NCBI GenBank assembly: GCA_016125475.1
Contig: WGLR01000002.1
Coordinates: forward strand, 98,153-162,152
Source: Betaproteobacteria bacterium
GTDB lineage: Bacteria > Pseudomonadota > Gammaproteobacteria > Burkholderiales > Ga0077523
Direction: 5' to 3'
DNA length: 64,000 nucleotides
Part shown: piece by piece, positions 56,183 through 62,794 of the stretch
How the letters are laid out: every line of letters starts with the position of its first letter
Numbering within the stretch: position 1 is the stretch's first letter
Translations under genes and position numbers: made by a program
Notes under the pieces: model-generated
The model's database searches: none
What the model was told of the DNA's origin: nothing
What the model saw: only the letters and a program-made list of their open reading frames with translations

Positions 56183-57178
56183 TCACCGTGCGCCGGTCAT
56201 CTTCGCGATTGTCGCGCCCGCAAGCAAGGCGAGGCCGTGTTCGGTCAGGCGCAGGGTGCCCTCGACGACCTCGGCCCCACTCCACGGAAAATCCGCCACG
56301 GCGAACGCCGTGCCGAGCGGAAGCACCACCCTGAGATTGCGCAGCACGAAGCCCTGGCCGTCGAGCGCCCGGATCCTGTAGCCGCCCTGCACGCGCGCGA
56401 GCGCGAGCTTCCCGGGCGCTATCCCGCGCGGCACGCCCGGCAGGAACGTTCCGCGCACGATCACGAGTTCGTCGCCCGTGAACACGTAGTCACCGCCCGC
56501 GCGCCCCGTGACGTCCGTGCCACCTTTCGGGGCACTCGCCGTGACGGCCTGATCCGGCACGACCGGGTCCGCCCAGCCGAGCACGCGATAGGGGACGACG
56601 AGATCCTGCGAGGTTCGCGACACCTCGAACCGGCCCAGCCGGCGCCGCACGTCCGCCGCGTGCGGGCTGTCCGGATAGTCGCGCAGATAGGATCGCAGCG
56701 CCGAGTACGACGCGCTATCGCGCAGTGCGCGATAGCGTTCCCCGGCCATTCCGGCCACGAGACCGTCCAGGCTCGCCCGGATTTCGCCGACGTGCGCACC
56801 CGCAGGGTGGTCCGCGAGATAGCGGCGGAGCGCCGCTTCACGGCCGTCGGTCGCGGCCTCCCGGTAGGCGAAATCGTCCAGCAGACGTTGCGCCTCTGCC
56901 CTGTGCGGGCTGCCCGGATCGCTGCCCTCGATCCACGACAGGTAGGCCGCGACGGCATCGGCAGTCCCCGTATGGCGCGCGTGGGCGAACTTCAGGTCGT
57001 CGAGACGCGACCGCACGGCAGCAGCGTGCGGCGACGTCGGGAAATTCACGAGGAACGACTGGTATTCGCGGGCGGTGTCGGACTGCCGCGCCTGTTCGTA
57101 GGCGCGCTCGTCCAGGGACGCACAGGCCGCCACCACGAGGACGAGCCCGCAGACGTTCCATGCCTGCCACCATCTCAC
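56183..57178 (-). CDS. Lipoprotein with helical repeats, uncharacterised
   Basis: A 331-residue lipoprotein. The GTG at 57178, with AGGAG ten bases upstream, gives a compact signal peptide ending VVAAC (Cys at residue 19). Residues 25-195 contain four similar helical repeats with a Y-x(3)-YP-x-S-P-H pattern (FPTSPHAAAVRSRL, YPDSPHAADVRRRL), typical of tetratricopeptide-like outer-membrane assembly proteins. The C-terminal 130 residues are beta-rich. The upstream GTG at 57211 would give a poorer signal peptide. Confidence 0.72.
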   Translation of the reverse strand: MRWWQAWNVCGLVLVVAACASLDERAYEQARQSDTAREYQSFLVNFPTSPHAAAVRSRLDDLKFAHARHTGTADAVAAYLSWIEGSDPGSPHRAEAQRLLDDFAYREAATDGREAALRRYLADHPAGAHVGEIRASLDGLVAGMAGERYRALRDSASYSALRSYLRDYPDSPHAADVRRRLGRFEVSRTSQDLVVPYRVLGWADPVVPDQAVTASAPKGGTDVTGRAGGDYVFTGDELVIVRGTFLPGVPRGIAPGKLALARVQGGYRIRALDGQGFVLRNLRVVLPLGTAFAVADFPWSGAEVVEGTLRLTEHGLALLAGATIAKMTGAR

Positions 57179-57242
57179 GAGTTCGGCGCTCCTTTTCCGT
57201 CCGGGCCACACGCCCCTCCGTCGCAGCCGCGGCGCACGATCT

Positions 57243-57584
57243 TCACTCCGACGGGGGCGGATCCAGCCGTCGCCCGCGGTCGTAGTGATGCAGGAGCAGA
57301 CCGCCGTCCCAGCCGTGCCGGCCCTCGCATGTCGCGACGGACGCGTTCGCGAGCGGCGGACCGATCGTGTCGTCCCAGAACACCTGTCCCTGCAGGACCT
57401 CCCACAGCCGCGCGAGGTCCTGCGCCCGGAAGTCGAAGCACAACACCTCTCCGGCCGGGTCGTCCACGGACACGGAAAGCTCGGCGTCCGCGAGTTCCGC
57501 GGCCGACGCGAAGAGCGCGAGCGCGGCGTCGACGTCCAGGGTCGGCGATCGGGCAGGGTAAACCTGGATCTTCAGCTCCGGCAC
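57243..57584 (-). CDS. Uncharacterised protein
   Basis: A 113-residue soluble protein with no family recognised. The pattern ELKIQVYPARSPTLDVDAALALFASAAELADAEL suggests an alpha/beta domain. The segment VLQGQVFWDDTIGPPLANASVATCEGRHGWD is Trp-rich. The start is GTG at 57584. It sits between the alpha/beta-hydrolase gene and the lipoprotein gene on the same strand. Confidence 0.6.
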   Translation of the reverse strand: MPELKIQVYPARSPTLDVDAALALFASAAELADAELSVSVDDPAGEVLCFDFRAQDLARLWEVLQGQVFWDDTIGPPLANASVATCEGRHGWDGGLLLHHYDRGRRLDPPPSE

Positions 57585-57609
57585 GGGACACCCGCCCACA
57601 GAGGCAGCT

Positions 57610-58461
57610 TCATTCCGCGCGTGCCTCCCGTGTGGTCTCGAGAAATCCGGCGATGGCTTGCGCCGCCGCCACCGGCTGCGTGTACATGGCCTGATGGTAG
57701 CCCGGGATGGGGACCACCCGGACCGCAGGGCGCAGGGCGACGATCTCGTCCGCGTTGCGGCCCGGCACGATGCCGTCGTCACTGGAGAGGAGATACACGA
57801 CGGGCTGGCGGCACGTGCGCAACGCGTCGCGCGCGTCGACTGCGAGGATCGCGCGAAGCCGGGCCGCGATCGTTCGGGCCGATACCTGGTACCAGGTCCG
57901 TGTCTTCGCGCGTCGCAGCGGATCGCCCGGTGGCCGGAACAGCCACAGCGGAAGGCGCCGGCCGGCGCGCCAGATCCATACGCCGGGACCGGATAGCGCG
58001 AACCTCGTCCAGGCGAGCATCCGGTGCGGCGAGCGCACGAATGTCGCCGAGAGGATGACGCTGCGCACCCTGTCGGGTTCGGCATTCGCGAGCATGAGCG
58101 CGAGCGGCCCCGAGAAAGACCAGCCGAGCACGTGGCACTCCGGAACGTGGGCGATCGTCTCGCGCACGTGTGCGAGCAGCCCGGCGTAGTCCTGCCGCGG
58201 GGCGGACGAATAGCTCACGAGGAGCGGCCGCACCCAGTCAGGAAGGGCCTGCACGAGGGGCTCGAAGTAGGTGTCCGTCCCGTCCAGCCCCGGCAGCAGG
58301 ACCAGTGTCACGGGAAGCGGCTCCTGCCGGACGACGGCCGGGATCGGGTGATTCACGGCGAAACTCGCGCGCTCGTAGAACGCGAGGGTGCGCGCGAACG
58401 CAGGAATGGACGGTGTGGCGACCTCGGGTACGTCCGCCGTCGCTGCAGGGGTGATCTCCAT
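57610..58461 (-). CDS. Alpha/beta-hydrolase
   Basis: A 283-residue hydrolase. LLPGLDGTDTYFEPLV near 55 is the oxyanion-hole region. The nucleophile is in GWSFSG near 113. Asp in LLSSDDGIVPG near 225 and His in GYHQAMYTQP near 253 complete the triad. The N-terminal 40 residues are an extra, poorly conserved segment. The substrate is unknown. Confidence 0.85.
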   Translation of the reverse strand: MEITPAATADVPEVATPSIPAFARTLAFYERASFAVNHPIPAVVRQEPLPVTLVLLPGLDGTDTYFEPLVQALPDWVRPLLVSYSSAPRQDYAGLLAHVRETIAHVPECHVLGWSFSGPLALMLANAEPDRVRSVILSATFVRSPHRMLAWTRFALSGPGVWIWRAGRRLPLWLFRPPGDPLRRAKTRTWYQVSARTIAARLRAILAVDARDALRTCRQPVVYLLSSDDGIVPGRNADEIVALRPAVRVVPIPGYHQAMYTQPVAAAQAIAGFLETTREARAE

Positions 58462-58492
58462 CTGCGTGCTCGTGCTGTCTCGTGTTCTGCCG

Positions 58493-58900
58493 TCAAGGCA
58501 CCTCCCGCGCGCCCTCCGTCCGCGTGCCCTTCATCGCCGTGACCTCGATCTCGATCTTCATGCGCGGGTCGGAGAGGCCCGCGGAAATCATCATGGCTGC
58601 CGGGCGAATCTCACCGAACCATTTCCGCAGCACCGGCCAGCACTGCTCGAATTCCGCCGCGTCCGGGACGACGTACGTGACACGCACGACGTCCTCGAGG
58701 GATGCGCCAGCCTCCACCAGTGCGGATTCGATGTTTCGGAGGCACTGCTCCGTCTGGTCGACGATGCCCGGCGCGATCGTCATCGTCGCGTAGTCGAAAC
58801 CGGTCGTGCCGGACACGAACACCCAGTCGCCGGCCACGACGGCCCGCGAATACCCGATCTGCGCCTCGAACGTGGAACCGGAACTCACGAGTCGTCGCAT
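58493..58900 (-). CDS. RidA/YjgF-family protein
   Basis: A 135-residue member of the enamine/imine deaminase family, which hydrolyses reactive 2-aminoacrylate-type intermediates. The pattern YSRAVVAGDWVFVSGTTGFD (18-37) and IEIEVTAMKG near the C-terminus with the preceding DPRMK fits the family. The Arg that binds the substrate carboxylate in RidA is not obvious in its usual place, so it may belong to a divergent subgroup. Confidence 0.82.
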   Translation of the reverse strand: MRRLVSSGSTFEAQIGYSRAVVAGDWVFVSGTTGFDYATMTIAPGIVDQTEQCLRNIESALVEAGASLEDVVRVTYVVPDAAEFEQCWPVLRKWFGEIRPAAMMISAGLSDPRMKIEIEVTAMKGTRTEGAREVP

Positions 58901-58987
58901 CGACGGATCTCCGGAGAGTTGAACGCCGGCACGTTACAACGTCGTGAACGGCCGGCGACGTGCCCGTGCCCGGGCACGAGAAGGCGC

Positions 58988-59293
58988 TCAGGACGGCTGG
59001 GGGCCGTCGTATCCCTCGATGATGACCACGTCGGCCTCGGACACCGGCAGCCGCAGTGCCTTCGCAGCCTGGTAGTCCGGCGAGTTGTAGCAGTCCAGTG
59101 CCGCCTGGTAGCTCGGGAACTCGATCACGATGTTGCGGCTGCGATTCGAGCCTTCCGGGGCTTCGAACTGCCCGGCCCTAACGAGAAATCTTGCGCCGTA
59201 CTCCGTGAGCGGTTTCGCGTTCGCCGCCACGTACTCCTTGTACTTCTCCAGGTTCGAGATGTCGACGCGTGCGATCCAGTAACCCTTGGCCAT
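58988..59293 (-). CDS. DUF1330 protein
   Basis: A 101-residue dimeric alpha/beta-barrel family protein. GYWIARVDISNLEKYKEYVAANAKPLTEYGARFLVRAG (about 4-41) and NIVIEFPSYQAALDCYNSPDYQAAKALR (about 55-82) are diagnostic. The ATG at 59293 follows GAGGCAG. The function is unknown. A distant paralogue-like gene is at 60017-60397. Confidence 0.9.
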   Translation of the reverse strand: MAKGYWIARVDISNLEKYKEYVAANAKPLTEYGARFLVRAGQFEAPEGSNRSRNIVIEFPSYQAALDCYNSPDYQAAKALRLPVSEADVVIIEGYDGPQPS

Positions 59294-59444
59294 GACTGCC
59301 TCCTCGTGAAATGAATGGTGTCCTTGCGCGGGCCGAAGGATCGGCACGTCGCGGAAACGCCGAATCATGCCTCATGCGCCCGTCGGTCGCGACGGGTCGG
59401 TGGGCATATCCGGCCAGAGGGAGACAGTCGGGAGGCCTGCCCGA

Positions 59445-59867
59445 CTAATCCATCAGGTAGCCTCTGTCGCGATACGGAAACCCGGCGAGCTGCGCATCGC
59501 GCGCTTCGTCGTAGGCGAAGTACGCGCGGATCTCGGCGATCACGCCCGAGCGCATGACGTACCACTCGCTGCCGCGCATCTTCAGGCGTGCACCGCTCCC
59601 CGGCGGGGTCCAGATCAGGCTCCACTCGTTCACGACGCGGTCCCCCTGGGCGATGATTTCGTCGATCCCCCAGACGGTATCCGACACCTGTTTGAACTTG
59701 CGCCAGAAGCGCGCCAGATGCTCGGCGCCCTTGATCGGGGGGAAGCGGTCAGGCAGGAAGTAATGAACCACGTCGTCTGCAAGTGTCGGCCCGAAGTCCT
59801 CGAGCACGCCGGAATTGCACGCGTCGAAATACCGCCGGACCACGTCGATGTGTCTGTCCTCGTTCAT
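59445..59867 (-). CDS. SnoaL/NTF2-like protein
   Basis: A 140-residue NTF2-fold protein: VVRRYFDACNSGVLEDFGPTLADDVVHYFLPDR (9-41), a middle strand with GIDEIIAQGDRVVNEWSLIWTP, and EWYVMRSGVIAEIRAYFAY near 100. The pocket resembles polyketide cyclase and limonene-epoxide hydrolase relatives, but no catalytic set can be assigned. It lies between two DUF1330-type genes. Confidence 0.82.
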   Translation of the reverse strand: MNEDRHIDVVRRYFDACNSGVLEDFGPTLADDVVHYFLPDRFPPIKGAEHLARFWRKFKQVSDTVWGIDEIIAQGDRVVNEWSLIWTPPGSGARLKMRGSEWYVMRSGVIAEIRAYFAYDEARDAQLAGFPYRDRGYLMD

Positions 59868-60016
59868 GTCCGCCCCTCCTCGTTGATCACATACGGGTAT
59901 CGCGCTCGTTGCCTCCCTGGATCGTCGATCTCGTGTCCGAAGCGATCCGGCTTCGCGTCGGCGAACCGATGTCGTCCACCGACGGACCGCACGGTCCCTG
60001 ATCGATCTTCACCGCA

Positions 60017-60397
60017 TCAATAGGCGGCACATCGATGCAGATCCGCATGGGCGACCGCCAGAGACCGCAGTCGCATGTTCTCCGAAGACGCCGGCGCGGT
60101 CATCAGATCGAGGAATGCCTGGTGGCTCGGATACCAGATGCCCAGGGCCTCGTCTATGTCCTGCCGACCCACCACGTGGCCCAGCACCTCCGTCCGCCAG
60201 AGGATCTTCCCGCCGACCTGGGCCAGCAGTGTGTCGAGGACGGCCATGTAGTCCCTGTAGAGCTTCCCGTCGGGAAACTCCGCGTCGGCACTGTATTTGT
60301 TCAGATTCAGCATGAACACAGGTCCGTCGGCGTCGCTCCTCGCGATTCGTCTGAATGCTTCGATCTCTTCCGTGTTGACGTTCGGCAAGTCGGCCAT
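60017..60397 (-). CDS. DUF1330-like protein, divergent
   Basis: A 126-residue protein. VFMLNLNKYSADAEFPDGKLYRDYMAVLDTLLAQVGGKILWRTEV (about 23-67) and ALGIWYPSHQAFLDLMTAPASSENMRLRS (about 80-108) show the DUF1330 dimeric-barrel pattern with an N-terminal extension. The ATG at 60397 is chosen; the longer frame from 60607 has no support. Confidence 0.72.
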   Translation of the reverse strand: MADLPNVNTEEIEAFRRIARSDADGPVFMLNLNKYSADAEFPDGKLYRDYMAVLDTLLAQVGGKILWRTEVLGHVVGRQDIDEALGIWYPSHQAFLDLMTAPASSENMRLRSLAVAHADLHRCAAY

Positions 60398-60835
60398 GGT
60401 GGGGGCTCTCGTGAAATGACGTGCGAGGCAGGAATTGGCAGCGCCGGCCCTGCGTGGATACAAGAATATTGTCGACGTTTTCCCGACGCGGGGATTGACC
60501 CATCCAACGTCGGGCGCGAGCAGGCAGCCTTCAGTGAAGGACGCATGAAATCCCGGTCGGGATGACGGCTGCCGGAACACGATGATACGTGCGGGGCCGG
60601 AGTTCATGGCCCTGGACGCACCGAACGGCGGAACTTCTTCAGTCGGACAACCATGCGCGAGCGGGGAAACGATTCCGGCAAGAGATTACGGTCTGTCCGA
60701 TACCGGTCTAGAACTCGGGACAAGGGCGAAGCAAATGAGGTAGCGACGAGTTCGACGAACGTTTCGCGAAACCGCTTCGCGCAGGCCGAGGCGAACTGGC
60801 AACAGCCGCCTGCCAGCGGACTCGCTGACGCGGTG
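60398..60835. other. Intergenic region left of the foreign segment
   Basis: About 440 bases with no credible gene. I see no promoter consensus and no repeat. It marks the left border of the acquired segment, and the GTTAGGC core lies at its right end. Confidence 0.5.
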
Positions 60836-60842
60836 GTTAGGC
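60836..60842 (-). repeat. attC-like R'' core (GCCTAAC) after the Doc gene
   Basis: The minus strand reads TGACGCCTAACC, in which TGA is the Doc stop codon and GCCTAAC matches the integron R''-type core RYYYAAC. The same 12-mer recurs at 62184-62195. Downstream (lower coordinates) there is a CAGCG/CGCTG hairpin but no convincing L'/R' pair, so a full attC site cannot be drawn here. Confidence 0.4.
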
Positions 60843-60843
60843 G

Positions 60844-61239
60844 TCAACCCTCCCGATAGACAGAACCGGTATGCAAGTCCAACCATCGCGCAAGATCATT
60901 CCTCGAAACCTCGCCGGCAGCAAGGGACAACATGAACTTCTCTTGTTCGTCGACGGTTGCCGTAATCTCGATGCCGTTCAGCACGAGAAACACCTCCATC
61001 GCCGCATGCGCGATACGCTTGTTTCCGTCGACGAAGCCGTGACTGCGGATCAAGGAATAACCCAGTGCGGCGGCCTTCTCGGTAAGCGTTGGGTAGGCAT
61101 CCTGCCCACCCACAGATACCTTAGGTTGAAAGACCGCAGAAGCTATCGCCGCGAGATCGCGCACTCCCGACGTACCACCGCTCTCGGCAAGGATGCGCCG
61201 ATGTAGCGCGAGGACCTCCCCAAGGGTAAGGAGCCTCAT
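60844..61239 (-). CDS. Doc-type toxin (Fic fold)
   Basis: A 131-residue Fic-fold protein of the Doc branch, which phosphorylates elongation factor Tu in the phage P1 prototype. The active-site loop is HGFVDGNKRIAHAA (about 66-79), matching Doc's H-x-F-x-D/N-x-N-K-R rather than the Fic HPFxxGNGR. LHRRILAESGGTSGVRDLAAIASAVFQP near the N-terminus is typical. The ATG overlaps the antitoxin stop (TGATG), so the two are coupled. Confidence 0.9.
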   Translation of the reverse strand: MRLLTLGEVLALHRRILAESGGTSGVRDLAAIASAVFQPKVSVGGQDAYPTLTEKAAALGYSLIRSHGFVDGNKRIAHAAMEVFLVLNGIEITATVDEQEKFMLSLAAGEVSRNDLARWLDLHTGSVYREG

Positions 61240-61433
61240 CAGGCGAGGCGTCGATACAGCTCGCGATTTTTCAGAAGTACGCGAGACGCTGCGGCCTCAA
61301 AATCGTCAGCACCAGCGCTGACCAAGTCGGCTACCGCAGCCTGTGCCAGCTCCTGGACATCAACGCCAAGTGAGGCCGCAATCGTCTGCAACCGCTCCGC
61401 CTGGGACTGATTCAACTCAATCGCGATCTTCAT
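61239..61433 (-). CDS. Antitoxin of the Doc toxin
   Basis: A 64-residue protein: MKIAIELNQSQAERLQTIAASLG (1-23) looks like a ribbon-helix-helix DNA-binding start, and the C-terminal half (DDFEAAASRVLLKNRELYRRLA) is an amphipathic helix that could neutralise the toxin. It is placed immediately upstream of doc. The same reading frame continues upstream into a transposase fragment without a stop, so a fused product is possible. Confidence 0.78.
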   Translation of the reverse strand: MKIAIELNQSQAERLQTIAASLGVDVQELAQAAVADLVSAGADDFEAAASRVLLKNRELYRRLA

Positions 61434-62069
61434 GGCTCGATTGTGCCACCAGCTCCCGGAGGTGACCAAGCCCATCCCTTGACGGCGAAGGCGGGTGGCG
61501 AGCGTGGGCTCGGCCTTGCCCTCGTCCTGCTCTCGATGGGCCTCCAGAATCTTCTGGGTCGCCTTCTCGTAGCGTTGTGCCTTGTGGGCCAGTTCCGCGT
61601 GCGTCCCGCTTCTTTCCTTGCTCGCATTCGACGGCAGCTTCACCTCGTCGATCGCGAACATCTCCCGCCCGATCAGGCCTATCTCGTCACACACGAGCAG
61701 CACCTGCGTGAACAACGGGTGGATCTCCGGACCCAGTTCCCTCATGAATCTTGCGATGCTCGTGTACGCCGGCGCCTGGTCGCCGCTGATGGCCATGAAC
61801 ACCACGTTGTCCCGGCACGCCCGCTCGATCGACCGGCTGCTGATCAGACCCCGGCTGTACCCCAGCAGCACGATCTTCAGCATCCCCCGCGGGTCGTAGG
61901 CCGTGGCACCCGTCTCGTCGTTGCGGAACTTCGCATCCAGCCCCGACAGATCGAGTTCGTTATCGACCAGGTGATCCAGTGCGAACTCAAAGGTCCCGGG
62001 CTGAATCTGCTCTTCGAGCACCACCGGTAGAAACCTGGGACTGCGATCGACGGGCTTGTAACGCGGCAT
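61434..62069 (-). pseudogene. 3'-truncated IS1182-like transposase, fused in frame to the antitoxin
   Basis: From the ATG at 62069 the frame encodes about 200 residues typical of IS1182-family transposases: RFLPVVLEEQIQPGTFEFALDHLVD, the YDPRGMLKIVLLGYSRGLISSRSIERAC segment (about 58-85), and FAIDEVKLPSNASKERSGT (about 138-156), which carries the first catalytic Asp. The remaining catalytic residues and the C-terminal half (normally some 250 residues more) are missing. The frame then runs on into the antitoxin. No intact terminal inverted repeats were identified. Confidence 0.8.
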
Positions 62070-62125
62070 GGCGAACCCCTCTTCGGCTCAGGTCAATTCT
62101 CCGTCGATCGGGGGTTTTTGCATAG

Positions 62126-62191
62126 CTTCAATGTTCGAGCTAAGCCGCGTGCCGCGCCGTTGCGCGTCGGCGCTTGAGCGAGGGGTTAGGC
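62126..62191 (-). repeat. attC-like integron recombination site
   Basis: A 66-base element on the minus strand: R'' core GCCTAAC (62185-62191), five-base spacer, L'' GCTCAAGC (62172-62179), central region, L' GCTTAGC (62139-62145), six-base spacer, and a degenerate R' ATTGAAG (62126-62132, consensus GTTRRRY). L'' pairs with L' if one C is left extrahelical, the hallmark of attC folding. R' departs from consensus at two of seven positions. R'' starts 15 bases after the stop of the upstream gene, as in gene cassettes. No integrase is in the window. Confidence 0.6.
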
Positions 62192-62206
62192 GTCACTTTC
62201 CCGGGC

Positions 62207-62794
62207 CTAGACAAATATCTGGCTCCCGACGTACCCGTCCAGGGGCAAGAATGATGGACAACGCCGCAGATTCATCAACGAAGCAAGCTTTGCGATGCGC
62301 ACATTGTGAACGGTATTGAGATACCGCTTATGAGTCAACGTCCAAACCAACCGGGCAATCTCTTCCTTTGGAGACCTAACGGCTTCACAGTTTGAATACC
62401 TCTTGGGGCACTTCTTGAGAGAGAACGTCTCTCTAAGGGCGCTCTCATCCGAAAGGAGCCATGCTTCCATCTCTTCCACCGGAATCACAATCAGCGCCCT
62501 TGGGAACTCCGCAGCACTAACCTTTTCGGCCAGCTTCGCTCTCAATTCGTCTATGTTGCCGCGGTCAAGGTCATGCAGCAGAAGTACATGGCTGCAGCCA
62601 CGATCGAACAGCGCCTGCGCCCAGACTCGGCACTTGTTCTTCAGCCGACCGCACCCGCTGCCTACGAACTTCTTCACCGAGAAGGGTCGGTCGGCCGCAT
62701 ACTTCAGAAGTATTTCACGCAGCACTTCGACGTCACTGTCGTCCTCGGCGATCACGCCAATATGAATTGGCTTATGCCGTTTCAAGGTCACCAT
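62207..62794 (-). CDS. TOPRIM-like (DUF4276-type) protein of a two-gene module
   Basis: A 195-residue protein. IGVIAEDDSDVEVL (E17) is the N-terminal acidic motif of a TOPRIM-type fold. LLLHDLDRGN carries D75-x-D77. IPVEEMEAWLLSD (E110) is the third acidic motif, in the form seen in DUF4276. Such proteins are nuclease candidates paired with ABC-type ATPases. It overlaps the end of the ATPase gene, so the two are translationally linked. I chose ATG 62794; a GTG at 62809 is possible. Base composition is lower in GC than the rest of the window. Confidence 0.7.
   Translation of the reverse strand: MVTLKRHKPIHIGVIAEDDSDVEVLREILLKYAADRPFSVKKFVGSGCGRLKNKCRVWAQALFDRGCSHVLLLHDLDRGNIDELRAKLAEKVSAAEFPRALIVIPVEEMEAWLLSDESALRETFSLKKCPKRYSNCEAVRSPKEEIARLVWTLTHKRYLNTVHNVRIAKLASLMNLRRCPSFLPLDGYVGSQIFV

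Noticed and set aside
61239..62069. A single intact 276-residue gene
   Set aside because: The first 200 residues are an IS1182-like transposase without its catalytic C-terminus and the last 64 are an antitoxin with its own start and toxin partner, so I split it into a pseudogene and a gene.
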